DNA of 64,000 bases from positions 79,400,339-79,464,338 of the forward strand of contig NC_083599.1 in NCBI RefSeq assembly GCF_020882245.1. Direction: 5' to 3'. Both the position numbers and the translations under genes were made by a program. The notes under the pieces are model-generated. The model saw only the letters and a list, made by a program, of their open reading frames with translations. It was not told where the DNA came from and did no database searches. Source of the stretch: Rhopalosiphum padi. Taxonomy: Eukaryota; Arthropoda; Insecta; Hemiptera; Aphididae. Below, piece by piece: positions 21,848-34,473 of the stretch; within the stretch, counting starts at the first letter, position 1; each line of letters starts with the position of its first letter.

Positions 21848-24800
21848 TCTAAAACGTATGAAAAATGCGTGTGCTGCAGTCCCCTTAACTCCAATTAATA
21901 TGTCTCCTACAAATACTACAGTAATTTACGAAACAATGGTACAAGCGCAAAAGATTGCCAATGAATGCAATCAAAATTTTATGTCAGTTACATATGACTT
22001 AGCTATAGCCAAAGTCGCATTACAAATTCAAACGACAGAGCAACCTAAATTTGATAACCTATTTATTAATTTAAGAGCTTTCCATATTATGATGGCCTAT
22101 TTTAAAACAATTGGAAAATTTATCGATGAGTGTGGTATAACATATATAATGGTTGAAAGTGAACTATTAGCAAGTGGGTCAGTCAACGGTTTTATAACAG
22201 GAAAACATTTTAATCGATGTAAACGACTTTATCCAGTTATTGCACTTGGTTTGCAAATATTGCATTTTGAATTATTTCTTGAAAAAGAATGTATTGACGT
22301 TTCCGCAGACATATTATTGGAACTAGAGGCATTGTTGACAAAAAGTACGAATTATAATTTAGATCTTACTGAAAATGAAAATTTAAAAAAACTTATTAAT
22401 TTATACTCAAAATTCCAAGAGGATTCTCTGTCTGGATTACACGGTAAAACTGCTCAATATTATATGAATTTCATACAACTGGTTGACTTCTATTTGTTAC
22501 TGTCTAAAAGTATACGAGTAGGAGATTTTAAATTATTGTGTTATATATTGCCGAAAATGACAAATTTATTTTTTATCTTTAACCAGCCCAATTATGCTCG
22601 ATGGATGGTCAAATATCATGATAATATTTTAAAGCTAGATGAAACTCATCCAGATTTGAAAATTGATTTTGAAAGTGGTTCTTTTGGAATAAAACGAACT
22701 TCAAAAAGCTTTTCACGACAACCAATAGATCTCACATTAGAACAAACAATTAATGCAGACGCATCTAAGAGACTTACGGGAGTTATTCATTTTACCAATT
22801 CGATATCGGCCCGTCAGCGTTGGGCTAAAAGTCATAGTTTAAGATCAACAATTATTTCCCATGTATTGGAAAATATTGGCTTAAAAAGTAGACAAGATAT
22901 ATCCAATGAATTAGAAAAAAGTAAAATAGAAAAGGCATCTTCAGCTGTTCAAAAATTTGTTGTGATCATTAAAAACTATATTAACCCTTTTGATCAAACT
23001 ATTGACCCGAATGTTTCGTTTAACATTTTAACTGGAAAAGGAGCTTCCACAGAAACTACTAACTTTTTACTCAATGTTCAAATTAAAGGTAATGAGTTGC
23101 TTGAAAAATTTATTTCAAATTGTGCAATTGATTCAAGTCGATTTGAAAAACCAATAGAAAAACAAAAAATACTAAATTTTTCACAAGAAAACATTAAAAA
23201 AAAAATTAGCACTACTGTTGGGAAAGTACAAGAAATAAGAATGCAAAGGAATTTGTTTGGAAGAATGCTTGGAATTTCACTAGAAAAACAAATAGACGTA
23301 TTAGAAACTTTAAAATATCCATTGACACCTATTCCGACCTCTATGTGTCATTTAGATGAAACCATGTACAAAACTGATAAGTCAGCATTAATGAAAATTT
23401 TAGAACAAAAAATTAGTCAACCAAATGTACCATCTGAATACCCAGATGTAGTCATAATAGACGGATTTTTTGTACTACATCTAATGAGAGAGTTTCCAAA
23501 AACTTTTGGTAGTATTTCTACGATGTTTTTAAAAAATATTACACGATATAAAGCCAATAGAATAGATATTGTTTTCGATCAATATTTTTCCCCTTCGATT
23601 AAAGATAGTGAACACAAAAAAAGATCACCATCTATTCAAAACAATTCCAAATATGTCTTAAGAAGCATAAATGAATTACTATCATGTAACCACGAAGAAG
23701 CAGACACGAAAATTATTTATCATTTATATCATATATCAAAAGAACCAGAAAAACAAGTAATAATAAGGTGTAATGATACGGATGTTTTAATAATTATCTT
23801 GGGTAACATGTATAAATTTATCAACTCTGTCAATGTTTGGCTTGAAGTGGGTCTCATTTCAACAAATAATTTGCGTTACATAGATGTTTCAAAATTGTTC
23901 TTAAGTCTTGGTATTGAACTTTCTGCATCACTATTAGCTTTTCATGCATTGACAGGCTGTGATTTTACTCCAGCATTTTATAGAAAAGGAAAGCAGAAAC
24001 CATTCAAAATATTAGAAAAAAATTCAAGTTTTCAAAAGTCATTAAGTGATTTAGGAAAATCAGAAAAAATATCCTCAGAAACATTTTCTGAAGTAGAAAA
24101 ATTTGTATGTCAAATATATGGAATAAAAAATGTAGTCACTGTTAATGAAGCAAGGTTTGAAATATTTTGTAACGCATATAAACCTAAAAAAGACAAAGAA
24201 ACATTTAAAGCTAAATTAAAAAATTGTGATTCATCAAACATTCCACCATGCCACCAAGAATTACAACAACAAATTCTTCGAGTTAATTATATATGCAGTA
24301 TATGGAGAAATGCTATTTCTAAAACTCCAACTACCTTCATCCCTGTGGATAATGGTTGGATTGAAGAAGACAATTCGTACATTCCACTGTGGTTCAAGGG
24401 ACAAATACCCAGCATTTGTTGAAGATGTCATTATAAGAAATAGTTTCGAAGAAGAAAACATTAGTGATAACGGTGAGTACAATACATTCAGATCCCCATA
24501 ATAAAAAAAACTATAATTAATTTTACAAAATTCATAATTTTTTTTTCAGAAAATGAAGCAAGTGATACTAGTGGTGACGAATCTGATTAATAATTGGCAA
24601 CAAAATCACTTCTAAAAACACAAGGATTAATGATGTAAATTAAAATAATTTTTAACACTTTCTTTTATATATTCGAATACAAAATATAATTTTTAGTTAA
24701 TATGTATTAAAATATGTTATTTATATACCTACCTAATGTTTAAATAATGTTTTAATGCGTTCTGGTAAGTATAAAACACCAAAATATTCAGTCTGTCGTT

Positions 24801-24849
24801 TTATATTCTTGATCTACACGTTGATTACTTTATTTTAGTTCCGGGTTTG

Positions 24850-25180
24850 ATCTTAATAAAAATGACGTAAGTTACGAGCACTTTTTTTTAAGTTTAACTT
24901 GGTCTGGTTTCACGAAAGCACCAACTATTTTGGTCCGTCTATGCAAATAATTTATGTTGATAAAATGTATTATCATTTGGTTTAAATCACAAACCTAATG
25001 GTCATAACGTAACTTGAGTGCAATTTAAGTGGGGTGTAATTAAGCACTGCACCCTCACGCACCAACATAACACCACCAGACTTCAAGATTCAAATATAGA
25101 AATGCTTAGTGAAATAAATAAGAATATCAAAACTTTTAATGAAAATGACGTTGAATTCGTGTTGTGAGCTCTTCGTCTAT
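24850..25180. repeat. Right arm of the 331-bp terminal inverted repeat
   Basis: Near-identical complement of 11170-11500. Inside the arm, one frame reads LQDSNIEMLSEINKNIKTFN and ends at a TGA within gtgttgtga, but with no start I treat this as fortuitous. The outer flank TATT at 25181-25184 may be the second copy of a 4-bp duplication. Confidence 0.85.
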
Positions 25181-25419
25181 TATTATATGAACGTTCTTCT
25201 GAATACTTATATGTCGCGATGTACTATTTTCTTGATAACCGCGCGCCGCGTACCCACCTTCTATTTTTTAAATTAAGTTACTGCTAGCATTTGTATATAC
25301 ACTAAAATATAGATCGTAAAAACTGTAATACAATATAGCTTGATTCGTATTTATACCTTTATTACTTCTAATTCAAATAAAATAAAATAAAATAATAATA
25401 ATCAATATAGTAAATATAG

Positions 25420-25797
25420 TAAATGTGTGAGAACACTTAGATTCCCACGATGGTCTACGTGACCAAAAAGGGCTAGATCAGCACTTCCTAAGAGCCTCGG
25501 AGAGACCGTGACGACGGGCCCTGTTGGTGGTCAGTAGTCGAGTCTGGTCTAGAGTGTGAGCAACAGCCGTGTTGTTCAGCAAAGCATCTTTTTAATAGTC
25601 TTAGAAGAACCTCTTATAGTTTTTAATCAATGCCTCTCAGAATATCTTATAATTATTAGTGTGCAAATATACAATTAATTAGTGTTAAATTCAATAAAAC
25701 AGTAATATTATAAATCACGCAATTCTCGTGTTCTTTATTGATACCAATAACAAACGTTTGAACGTCTTACGTCGGTGTACTACACTTCAATATAGAG
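25420..25797 (+). repeat. LTR-like sequence (solo or 5' LTR of a gypsy/errantivirus-type element)
   Basis: Begins near tgtgtgagaacacttag and ends gtcggtgtactaca, i.e. TG...CA-type boundaries. A GC-richer U3-like part (gaccgtgacgacgggccctg) is followed by a polyadenylation-like ttcaataaaacag and the ctcgtgttctttattgatac block seen near the R/U5 of insect gypsy LTRs. No second copy was found downstream of the envelope remnant. Boundaries are approximate. Confidence 0.45.
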
Positions 25798-25811
25798 CTG
25801 TATTTGTAAAA

Positions 25812-27100
25812 TGAAGACCAAGTTTCTATTTTAAGGAGCACAATAACAAATTTTAATGAAACCATAACAACATTTAATGACAATAAATTATTATTTGATA
25901 AAAATATGAAAAAAATTGAAAACACTATTAACACCATGAGTATTGAATTAGCAGACGAAAATAAACAAATTATTATTCTAAGATTAATATCCCTGATTGA
26001 AAATAATATTAGTGAATTAGATATATTTGTAACGAGGTTACAAAGAATAATTTCAAACGTTCAAACGAATAAATTGGATGTTTTTATAATTACACCAGAT
26101 CAGTTTTTGTCGGAAATAAAACGAATGGAAAATATCCTGCCGGAAAATTTACAATTCCCTATAAAATTTAATGAAGATAATATACAAGAAATATACAAAA
26201 TATTACACATAGACCTTCACCCAATGAACGATAGACTAAAATTTTCAATAAAAATTCCATTATGTATCATCGACATTTTCAAATTATATTATATTCTACC
26301 GATATATATTCCAATCAATGAATTAGGACAATTTATACATATGACTGAAAATCCAATGTACTTAATAACAGACGATTTGGTGACAAATTATTTTATTTGG
26401 TCAAATATCAATAACTGTGTAAAAGTTGCTAACACTTTTGTTTGTGGTTTTAATGAAATCATACACAATAGTGTTACTGATCCCACTTGTGTAACAGAAA
26501 TATTAAAAAATTCTATAGCCAAACCTACCCAATGTGATACTTATATCACTGAATTTAAAAAAAGAGTTATGGTACCCATCATATTTCAAAAATAATTGGT
26601 ACTTTGTATGTGTAAAGCCTACTATAATCACGATAATTTGTAATAAACGATCTTTTATTCATAGGCTAACATTAAAAAGTTCTGGTAAATTATTCCTGAA
26701 AGCTGGTTGTCTTGCTCAAACGACAGGGCGTTATAATAACAGAACAAATATTAGAATCGTCATTTGTAACACAACCTTTAGAGTTAAGCCTTTTAAATGA
26801 TTCGTGCTGTAATATTGCAGTTAATCGACTATATCCGAAACCCATTCATTTAGATGAAATTAAAAATTTGATAAAGAGTCTTTCGATAAAATAAACGCAA
26901 AATTAGATCAACAAGAAAAATTATTAAATTCACTTACATTAGAAAAAACCTATGAATTTGTATATACAAATAAATATTTGATTACGATAATAGCTGTTAT
27001 ATTATTATACTTAAGTATAAAATTTTGTATAAAAAAAAAAAAATCAGCTTTAGAAAATATAAATTTAGGTTATTATCCTAAGCCCATGGTTCAAACATAA
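25812..27100 (+). pseudogene. Degraded envelope (fusion) gene of an endogenous errantivirus-like retroelement
   Basis: One open segment (25906-26595, extendable upstream in frame to about 25815) has the character of the ectodomain of insect errantivirus/baculovirus F-type envelope proteins: a helical, isoleucine-rich N-terminal part, a proline-rich middle with IPLCIIDIFKLYY, and widely spaced cysteines near the end. The frame then breaks. Two further short segments in other frames (about 26640-26895) carry more ectodomain-like sequence. A last one (about 26900-27098) holds a hydrophobic transmembrane-like segment followed by a lysine run and a short tail. There are several frameshifts or stops, so it is non-functional. 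No gag or pol precedes it. Confidence 0.6.
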
Positions 27101-28023
27101 TAATACACCTTAATAATTTAAAATAAAATTATATTTCATGTAAATTTAAATTTATTCACACTATGTAGGCAAGTATAGTTATATATATTTTTTAAGAATA
27201 CATATTATATTCTATATATATTTTATTTTTAAGTGTATATCTGTATATTTGTTAAATATAAGTTTTAGAAATTTAAATCATGATTTTTGTGAATTAATAA
27301 TTAGTCAATATATTTAAAATTTTGTTTTTTTCCTTACATAATTATTTCGATATTATAAAGATTATTTTAATTATTGTTTTGTCATGTTTTTATCATTTTA
27401 AAATGATAGAAATCAAAAGTGACAATAACTATTATAATATCTATAATTTATAGGTATATCTATCTATATCTATATCTACCAACTAATATTACGTTATGAT
27501 TTTAAGTTTATCTGGTTCTTTTGTGTTTAATTATGTTTGCTTATTGTATATGTAACAAAATATGTTTGTACATATTGTGCATGAGAGTCAAATATTTTAT
27601 AATATTTCAGATTTTAATTGAATCGTATGTATTTAAAATTATTTTTTTTTAACAAATTTACCTATATATTACCTGTACTTATACCTATTAAGACTTACGA
27701 AAACAATAATTAAATTATAGGAAAATATAAAACAATATTCATCATTGATATTCCTGTTTTTCCTTTTACATTTTTTCAATTATTAATAATGGGTGAAATT
27801 TTTACTGATTTAATTTTTTTATTAAAAATAAAAAAAAAATTTATCAACAATAAATTATTATACAAAAAATATTCTACTTCAATTGAAAAAAAAAATATTT
27901 TAATCATATGTTGAAAAACTTCAACATTACGATAGATGATTTTATACTAGTGATGTTAAAAAGTAGCAGTCACTGCCACGGCCATGCACTTGTGTATACC
28001 GACTGTATAAAATTATGATGATG
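27100..28023. other. AT-rich stretch without genes
   Basis: No coding sequence or inverted repeat recognised. A short (tatcta)n tract lies at about 27455-27480. Confidence 0.5.
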
Positions 28024-31000
28024 TTATTGTCGCCGTTGTTGATATAATCCGCTTGGAGCGCGACGCTCTGTTCGCCTTAATTTTCAAGTTCACCACCCGT
28101 TACGGAATACGGATTTACCATTAAAATTTAAAATAGTACATTTGTCTCCTTCGAAATTAGAATAAATTTTATAGTGTTGATTAAGTTAATTTATTCCGCG
28201 TCAAAAATGCCAGGACATCGCTGTATTGCCCCCGGTTGTAATTCCGGTTATGATTCTTGTAAAGAAAAATATCATTTTTTCACAGTTCCTAAGGATGATA
28301 TTAAACTACGAGAATGGACAAAAGCAATTCCGAGGAAAGACTTTTTAATAAAACCTCGCCAGGTGGTTTGTGAACGGCATTTCCACGAAGAAGAAATTTT
28401 AAGGAAACGAATAATGACTAACAAAAATGGGGCAATTTTAGCTGAGGTATGTTTTCTATATCTATTAGATATAAATAGGTACCTACCTATTGGCTAATTT
28501 AATATTTACTTATAAGCACAATCTAATTAAAACAAATAAAAATTCAATTGCATTAAGTAAACATATGAAATGTATAGCAATTGTATTTCCTTGTTATTCT
28601 AAAACACCAAACATGTTTACATCATTATAATTGTTACCATTAGGCACCAGCTAGTACTTATAATAATTAATAAATAAACGTATTATATTAGAAATTAATA
28701 ATTATCATTTTTCAACAGGCTGTATATAAAATTCCGAAATTAAAAGAAGGAGCTATACCGTCAATATTTCCAAACTGTCCAAAATACCTATCCAACTCTG
28801 TAAAACGAAGAAAATTACCATTAGTTAGAAATAGCTCACCTAAAAAAATGAAAACTGACAAAAAAAAAGACCCAAAAATGGATTGTCCATTCAATTCTAA
28901 ACCATCTATAGAAATTGCTATTACTGATTCTATTAATGATTCAGTAGGGATTTTCTCATTCTCTAAACTTCAAGAAAATATAAATAGCATTGTTTTTCCA
29001 AATGGATGGAGCAGGCATGACATTCCTGGAAAGTTGATAATGTTTTCTTTTTTTATTGTTATAACAGAAGAAACAGCAAATACAGAAAATTATATTCCGA
29101 CTCCTATTTTATATAAAAGAGTATGCTTAGGAATAAATTTAAATGTTCAATGTTTTGTTATGAATATATCAGTTAATAATGACCTTTTTGGATTAAATAG
29201 AATAAATTGTACTAAAGACTTAGAAGATATTTAAAAAAAATTTGATACTAGTGTCATTTGTAAAGGATATAAATTAAAAGAACAACTTCTACATTCTAAA
29301 ACAACATTTACAGATCCAGCTGGTAATCTTAGACATATCATGTGTCCACTCATCTTGAACCAAAATAATAACTGTAAATATTGTAACAAAGCTATACGGA
29401 CTATTATGCGCAAAAGGCTCCGTTTACAAAAAAATAATACTACTCCAAAGAGAATTCATATTTTATCTAGTCCCAAAGTACAACAACTTCGTAAAAATCA
29501 CAAATTAACATTGCAAAGGAAATATAGAGCTGTAATACTCAATAAAAAGCTAAAAAATAAATTATTTAACATGCAAGGTGAAATGTCAAAACTGACCTCA
29601 ATGAGTCTTGAAGACAGGCTAACAACTAATAAGATACCTACTAATCAACGGGTTGCATTACATGAAATTTTGTCCGCATCACAAGTCCTCAATTTAAAAG
29701 GTCGCAGATATTCCGAAGATTGGATTCTTTTATGTTTACTATTTCATATGCGTTCACCATGTGGCTATAATTTTATTAGAAATAATGACATTATGCCATT
29801 ACCTTGTGTAAGGACCATAAGACGGTAATACAATAATATTACTTGTTTAAATATTTGTATAAATTAAAATCATGTTAAAGGTACCTATCATCTATTGATA
29901 CACAATGTGGGTTTGATCCAAAATTTCTACAGATGTTTTCTCTTTATATGGCACAAAAAGAAGAATTTCAACGTCATGGTTTGCTCGTGTTTGATGAGAT
30001 TTCCACTCGCGAGAGTATTGCAGTTAACTCAGCTAATCTTACATACACAGGTAAACAATGGAACACAGAAGTATAAAATTGGTATTTTCTCATATTATTG
30101 AATACCTTACAGGTCTAGTCGATTTTGGTGAAGAAGGTGAGAAAGGAAAAACTTTCAGTGATAAAGCAAATCATGGATTAGTATTTATGTTCATACCATT
30201 AGAAGATAATTATGCCCAACCAGTTGGTATTTTTGCATCAAAGGGACCGACTAAAGGTGTAGTACTAACTCAGTTAGTAATAAAAGCTATCACAGTACTC
30301 GAAAAAGCAGGAGCGTTTATCCATGGAATTGTATGTGATGGGGCAGCCCCAAATCGAAAATTTTGGAGCGAAATGGGAATATGTGGAAATATTAATAAAG
30401 TTAAAAATTGGTTTGAGCACCCAACAGATGAAAAACGAAAAATATATGTGTTCTCTGATACACCACATTTATTTAAGAATATCAGAAATAGGCTCTATAA
30501 TAATAAAGAGCTCAAGGTTTGTTGTTTTGTTGATATATTTTAATATTAAGTTTGTATAACTATATATTGCAATACTTAAAAGTTAAAAATGATAATAGTT
30601 TAATCTCTCTGGCTGGTCTATGTTGGTTATTAAAAATGTAATTTAATGTATTCCTACCAATATCTAAATAGATTTTTAATTTCAAACAATAAAGTAAACT
30701 GAGTATATGTAATAATGAGAATATTTCAAATTGAATTTTGAAACCCATGTTTTTTTAAAATTAAAGTTAAAAACTATAGATTCACATTTTTAATAATGTT
30801 CAATGTCAGATAAAGAGAACAAAATATATTAAAAAGTAACTAGAATTCAAATTTTTAGATTCATGAAAATGAACCACCAGTGAAATGGGATCATTTTGTA
30901 AATGTTTACAATTTGGATAAACTGAATCCTGGGAATTTAAAAGTTTGTCCTAAATTATTTGCATCTCATTTAGTTTTAAACAGTTCTGTAAAAATGCGTG

Positions 31001-33329
31001 TTCGTCTTGCTGTACAGGTAGCATTATTATTCTTTATTTTATTTTTATAGACATTTATTCTTTTAATTATTAATGATTATTTTATGTTATAGATTCTTAG
31101 TAACTCAATGGCAAAGAGCCTTGAGTTTTATCGCTCTTATAGTCCTCAGTTAAGCGATTCTATGGCAACTGAAAATTTTTGCTTGAAAATGAATGCAGCG
31201 TTTGATGCATTAAATCGAAAGCTAAAGAATGAAGGAGTGTCGCCAAATAGTGATGATTATAAAGTAAAATAATTTATATTTTTTTTTTTCAAAATGATAA
31301 TAATTGGTGATACATTTACCGTGAATGATTCAAAAAATATTTTTTTTCAGGTACATTTTTAATAAATTAATATCAATAATTTTTAAATAAAAATAAATCA
31401 GTTATAATATTTTAAATAATCTAAATATTGAATGACCAATGAAATAATCTTAAATATACAAAAAAAACTTTAACAGTGATATCTGTGTCAATTTGCATTG
31501 ATATTTAATGTTTTAAGTTACCATTAAACATTTAAAAAATTTGTAAAATATATGCCCATTTAACTACGTATTTAATTTTTATTTTAAATCAGCCATCAGT
31601 GAATCGGATCTACCTTAAACCATACAAAATGTGTAAGCAAAATTAATATAATTTTAATAATAATTGTATTGTTTCGGAGCATATTTTCCTCTAATAATGG
31701 CTTTTTGCTTATAATTAGTTTACTCTGGTGACAACTAATTGCTTGATTATTAAATAAGCAATAATTATTCTATACAACCATAGGTATAATTAATTTGACT
31801 ATATGCAGTTTGCTTGCTTGACAGCTTATACAATCTTAGCAAATTATTAATTTAAATTGGTGTTTGGTGTTGATTTGCACTAGCTAAAATGCTTAAAATA
31901 TTTTTATTCAATAGAATTTAACTATTTTGTTGTTATTTTGCAGATTTTACAAAATACTCTTGAGTGGTTGAATGAATGGGAACAGCGTGTTATTGATAAT
32001 AAAATAAATTCAAAACACTTTCTTACCAATAATACTGCAGAAGGGCTAAGAGTAACTTTGACTTCCACTTTAGAACTTTGCACTTACTTAAAAGAAAAAT
32101 ATGGTATACGATACATTCTTACTGGAAAAATTAATCAAGATGAAGTGGAAGTAAAAAAAATATAATATACTAAATTATGACCATTATTAAAGTTTATATT
32201 TTTACCTATTTAGCGTTTTTTTGGTACAATTCGCCAAGCAGGAGGTGCAAATGACCATCCAGCTACTCTAACCTTTTTACAATTATACAAAATGTTATCC
32301 GTTTACAGTGTATTGAAACCTCCCAAATCAGAAAACTGCACCATAGAGAATAATAAACCTTCTCAACATTTAATCTCACTTGATAGTATCAAAACAATTT
32401 ATTATAACCCGGAAAAAAACAAACCATTATTACATTCAATCCGTGAAAAACTGGACTTTGCAATTCAACATGATGACTGGAGTTTAGATGATATAATAAA
32501 ACCCAGTGATCATAATTATTTTGTAGCTCCTGTAATCGATTGTGTAATATATTATGTCACAGGGTGTCAGGGTATTTGTGTAAACAAATTTTACGCTATT
32601 TTAAATGTGTTACATGTCAATCTGCAATTAAACAAAATATTAATTTGTGTTCATATGAACCGGTTGCACGGCTAGTTAACTTAAAGTCCAAAGGAGGATT
32701 AATACACCCAAATATTAATTTTTTTAATTTTATATGCAAAATTGAACAGTTGTTTTCCAAGTATTGTGAAATGGCAGACGTTTTAGAGCTAATACTCACC
32801 AAACTGTTAGAAGATACTCTCTATTTTCCTTGTTTTCAACATAGTGAAGAAGTAATAGCTTTTACTATCAAATATTATATAAATATGAGAATGCGACAGT
32901 TTTCGCGAAGCTATAATTCTGAAGCACAAAAAGAAAATATGAACAAAAAGAAGATAGCAAAATTCACATTAACATAACAATTGTAAAATATATAAAAAAC
33001 AATAGTTGTATTTTGTGTATGTTTTTATTATAATATTATTATTATATTAATATACTATCTGTATAATATATAATAACTATGATATTGTTTATGTTTTCCT
33101 ATTAACACAAGGACACGGACTTTTTTTGTTCCATTTGAGGTGTAAAAATAACACCCTGTATATGAAAAGTATAATAATTATTAGTACATTTTACAGTAAT
33201 TTATAATTTTTATTGTATTCAATTTTAATATTATGAGTATACGGCGGAGTTATAGGTATTTACAAATACCTCACGGTCGAACGCATGTGTAGCGCTCCAA
33301 GCGGATTATTAATGAACTGGCGACAATAA
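28024..33329 (+). mobile_element. THAP-type P element with terminal inverted repeats
   Basis: Ends are imperfect 38-bp inverted repeats. The left, 28024-28061, reads ttattgtcgcc, nine variable bases, then ataatccgcttggagcgc. The right, 33292-33329, is its complement with differences confined to the middle nine bases. The transposase gene lies between in the same orientation. A target duplication of the 7-8 bp expected for P elements was not found. Confidence 0.8.
28207..32977 (+). pseudogene. THAP/P-element transposase, eight exons, two disabling lesions
   Basis: Exons: 28207-28446, 28719-29824, 29881-30050, 30113-30516, 30859-31017, 31093-31263, 31944-32150, 32214-32977, all with GT-AG junctions in phase (about 1070 codons). 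Exon 1 is a full THAP domain: C6-x4-C11, W37, C55-x2-H58. Exon 2 ends in an HTH-like SEDWILLCLLFHMRSPCGYN. The catalytic core has D in LLVFDEISTRES (exon 3) and D in IVCDGAAPNRKFW (exon 4), then DTPHLFKNIRNRL. The last exon has FGTIRQAGGANDHPATLTF and cysteine motifs. Two lesions: TAA at 29232-29234 in exon 2, and a shift near 32560 where tgtcaggg looks like an 8-bp near-tandem insertion. The paralogue at 3289-6730 is only distantly similar. Confidence 0.88.
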
Positions 33330-33473
33330 GCGAATCACACTAGTCTAGCAGTAGCCAGTCCTTAACAATATATATGTTCATGGTCACTGCGACTTGCCAT
33401 GTAGCAGTAACAGTGTCTGCTACTAACACAAAAAATAGCAGTAATCTGATCACACTGTCGTTATCTGTTATCA

Positions 33474-33528
33474 CGGTTAAACTGTAAAACTGTGAAACTG
33501 TTTAACTGTTTAACTTGTTAAACAGTGA
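33474..33528 (+). repeat. Short tandem aactgt repeat
   Basis: Five or six imperfect copies of (a)aactgt (ttaaactgtaaaactgtgaa and so on) lie just outside the P element's right end. No function is evident. Confidence 0.6.
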
Positions 33529-33529
33529 A

Positions 33530-34470
33530 AAATACAAGCATATTGTGTATAGTTTCTTATCACCTAACAGTCAAGGCGCGGATCACACAAAATAGTAGCC
33601 AGACGTACGGTTTGAATTTGAAAGTTGAATCGTACATGTACGTTAATTAAGGCTAATGTACATTGTACGTCGTACGATGTACAATAACAAAACTATTAAT
33701 AGTATTAACTAATATCGTACGCTTTAATACGATAATTAAGACGTACAAGATTTTCAAAGAAGAATTGTATTTTATTTTGAGCGTGCAAGCTGTTACACGA
33801 GTAAAAATATCGGACATTGAAGACACACTAGATGTGAGTACATCAACCATATAATTTTAAAATTATGTTTATTGTTATTTACTACAGCTATTAACGTAAG
33901 ACCTAATTATATTACGAATGATTACCTACTATGTAGTGTGTATTCAAATCTTTTCTTTAATTTTAATTAATTAAATTGTCTATAATATAATAATATTAAG
34001 TAGTATGTAATATGTATAGTAGTATACTACCTACTAAATAGTAAATACTAAAAGTAGTGTGGTTTTTTAAAATACTTCTCATATAGTTTTCTGCTGTCAT
34101 CTGTGATTACTGTTTCTTTGTTAGTTTTAAAAACATCAGTTTTTAAAATCAATAATTAAGTTCCTAAGTCATACGCTCGCTTGAAACATATTTATCACTG
34201 TAAATAATTTCAAACAAAATAGGGTGTCGAAAAAATCTTATGTACTTAAAGTGAATCAGTGAAAATGACGATAACTACCTACCTCAAATCACTGTTACAA
34301 AAAAACAATTAGGTTATTTAAACTTGATGTATGTATATTATATTTCTCTCTTAACATATTTAATTATATGACGTGTATTATAAATAATAATAATATTAAC
34401 AATAGTAATAATAATAATAATAATAATAATTAATAGTTATAATAATATAATAATAAAAAAGTTTGATACA
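33530..34470. other. AT-rich stretch, no gene; (taa)n microsatellite
   Basis: No supportable coding sequence. Short inverted words (gtacattgtacgtcgtacgatg) occur at 33656-33680, and an imperfect (taa)n array spans about 34382-34456. Confidence 0.5.
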
Positions 34471-34473
34471 AAA

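Larger units (their letters stand above)
11546..24589 (+). pseudogene. Split gene of an unclassified element-borne protein family (N-terminal zinc motif, C-terminal PIN/FEN-like block)
   Basis: The first part (about 11550-12470) starts after a splice-acceptor-like ttacag and has no ATG in its exon. It carries a zinc-binding motif (CIFCEKT, LHVCET, KYHNIC). The second part (about 21848-24422) contains FINLRAFHIMMAYFKTIGKF, VESELLASGSVNGF and GKHFNRCKR, then acidic motifs HEEADTK (23691), CNDTDVLIIIL (23770) and LTGCDFTPAFYR (23950), reminiscent of PIN/FEN nuclease folds. I know such proteins as multicopy genes of unknown function in arthropods and cnidarians. The middle part between 12470 and 21848 is lost or replaced. 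Near 24400 an extra G in a GGG run shifts the frame; the other frame continues to a donor at 24473 and a last small exon at 24551-24589 ending GDESD. Not functional as it stands. Confidence 0.6.
11170..25180 (+). mobile_element. 14-kb unit with 331-bp terminal inverted repeats (unclassified DNA transposon, with nested insertions)
   Basis: Bounded by near-identical 331-bp inverted arms and a possible TATT duplication. Its own content appears to be the two-part gene at 11564-12470 and 21848-24589, transcribed left to right; that gives a native element of about 5 kb. The remaining 9 kb is later insertion: a Mutator/YqaJ pseudogene, a complete hAT and a MITE. The superfamily is not recognised. 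A 4-bp duplication would fit Sola or Chapaev-type elements, but I see no diagnostic motif for them. Confidence 0.55.

Noticed and set aside
25080..25169. Short frame in the right inverted arm (IEMLSEINKNIKTFN)
   Set aside because: No start, present in both arms, no family match; considered fortuitous.
34382..34456. (taa)n array as a functional element
   Set aside because: Simple microsatellite in AT-rich DNA.
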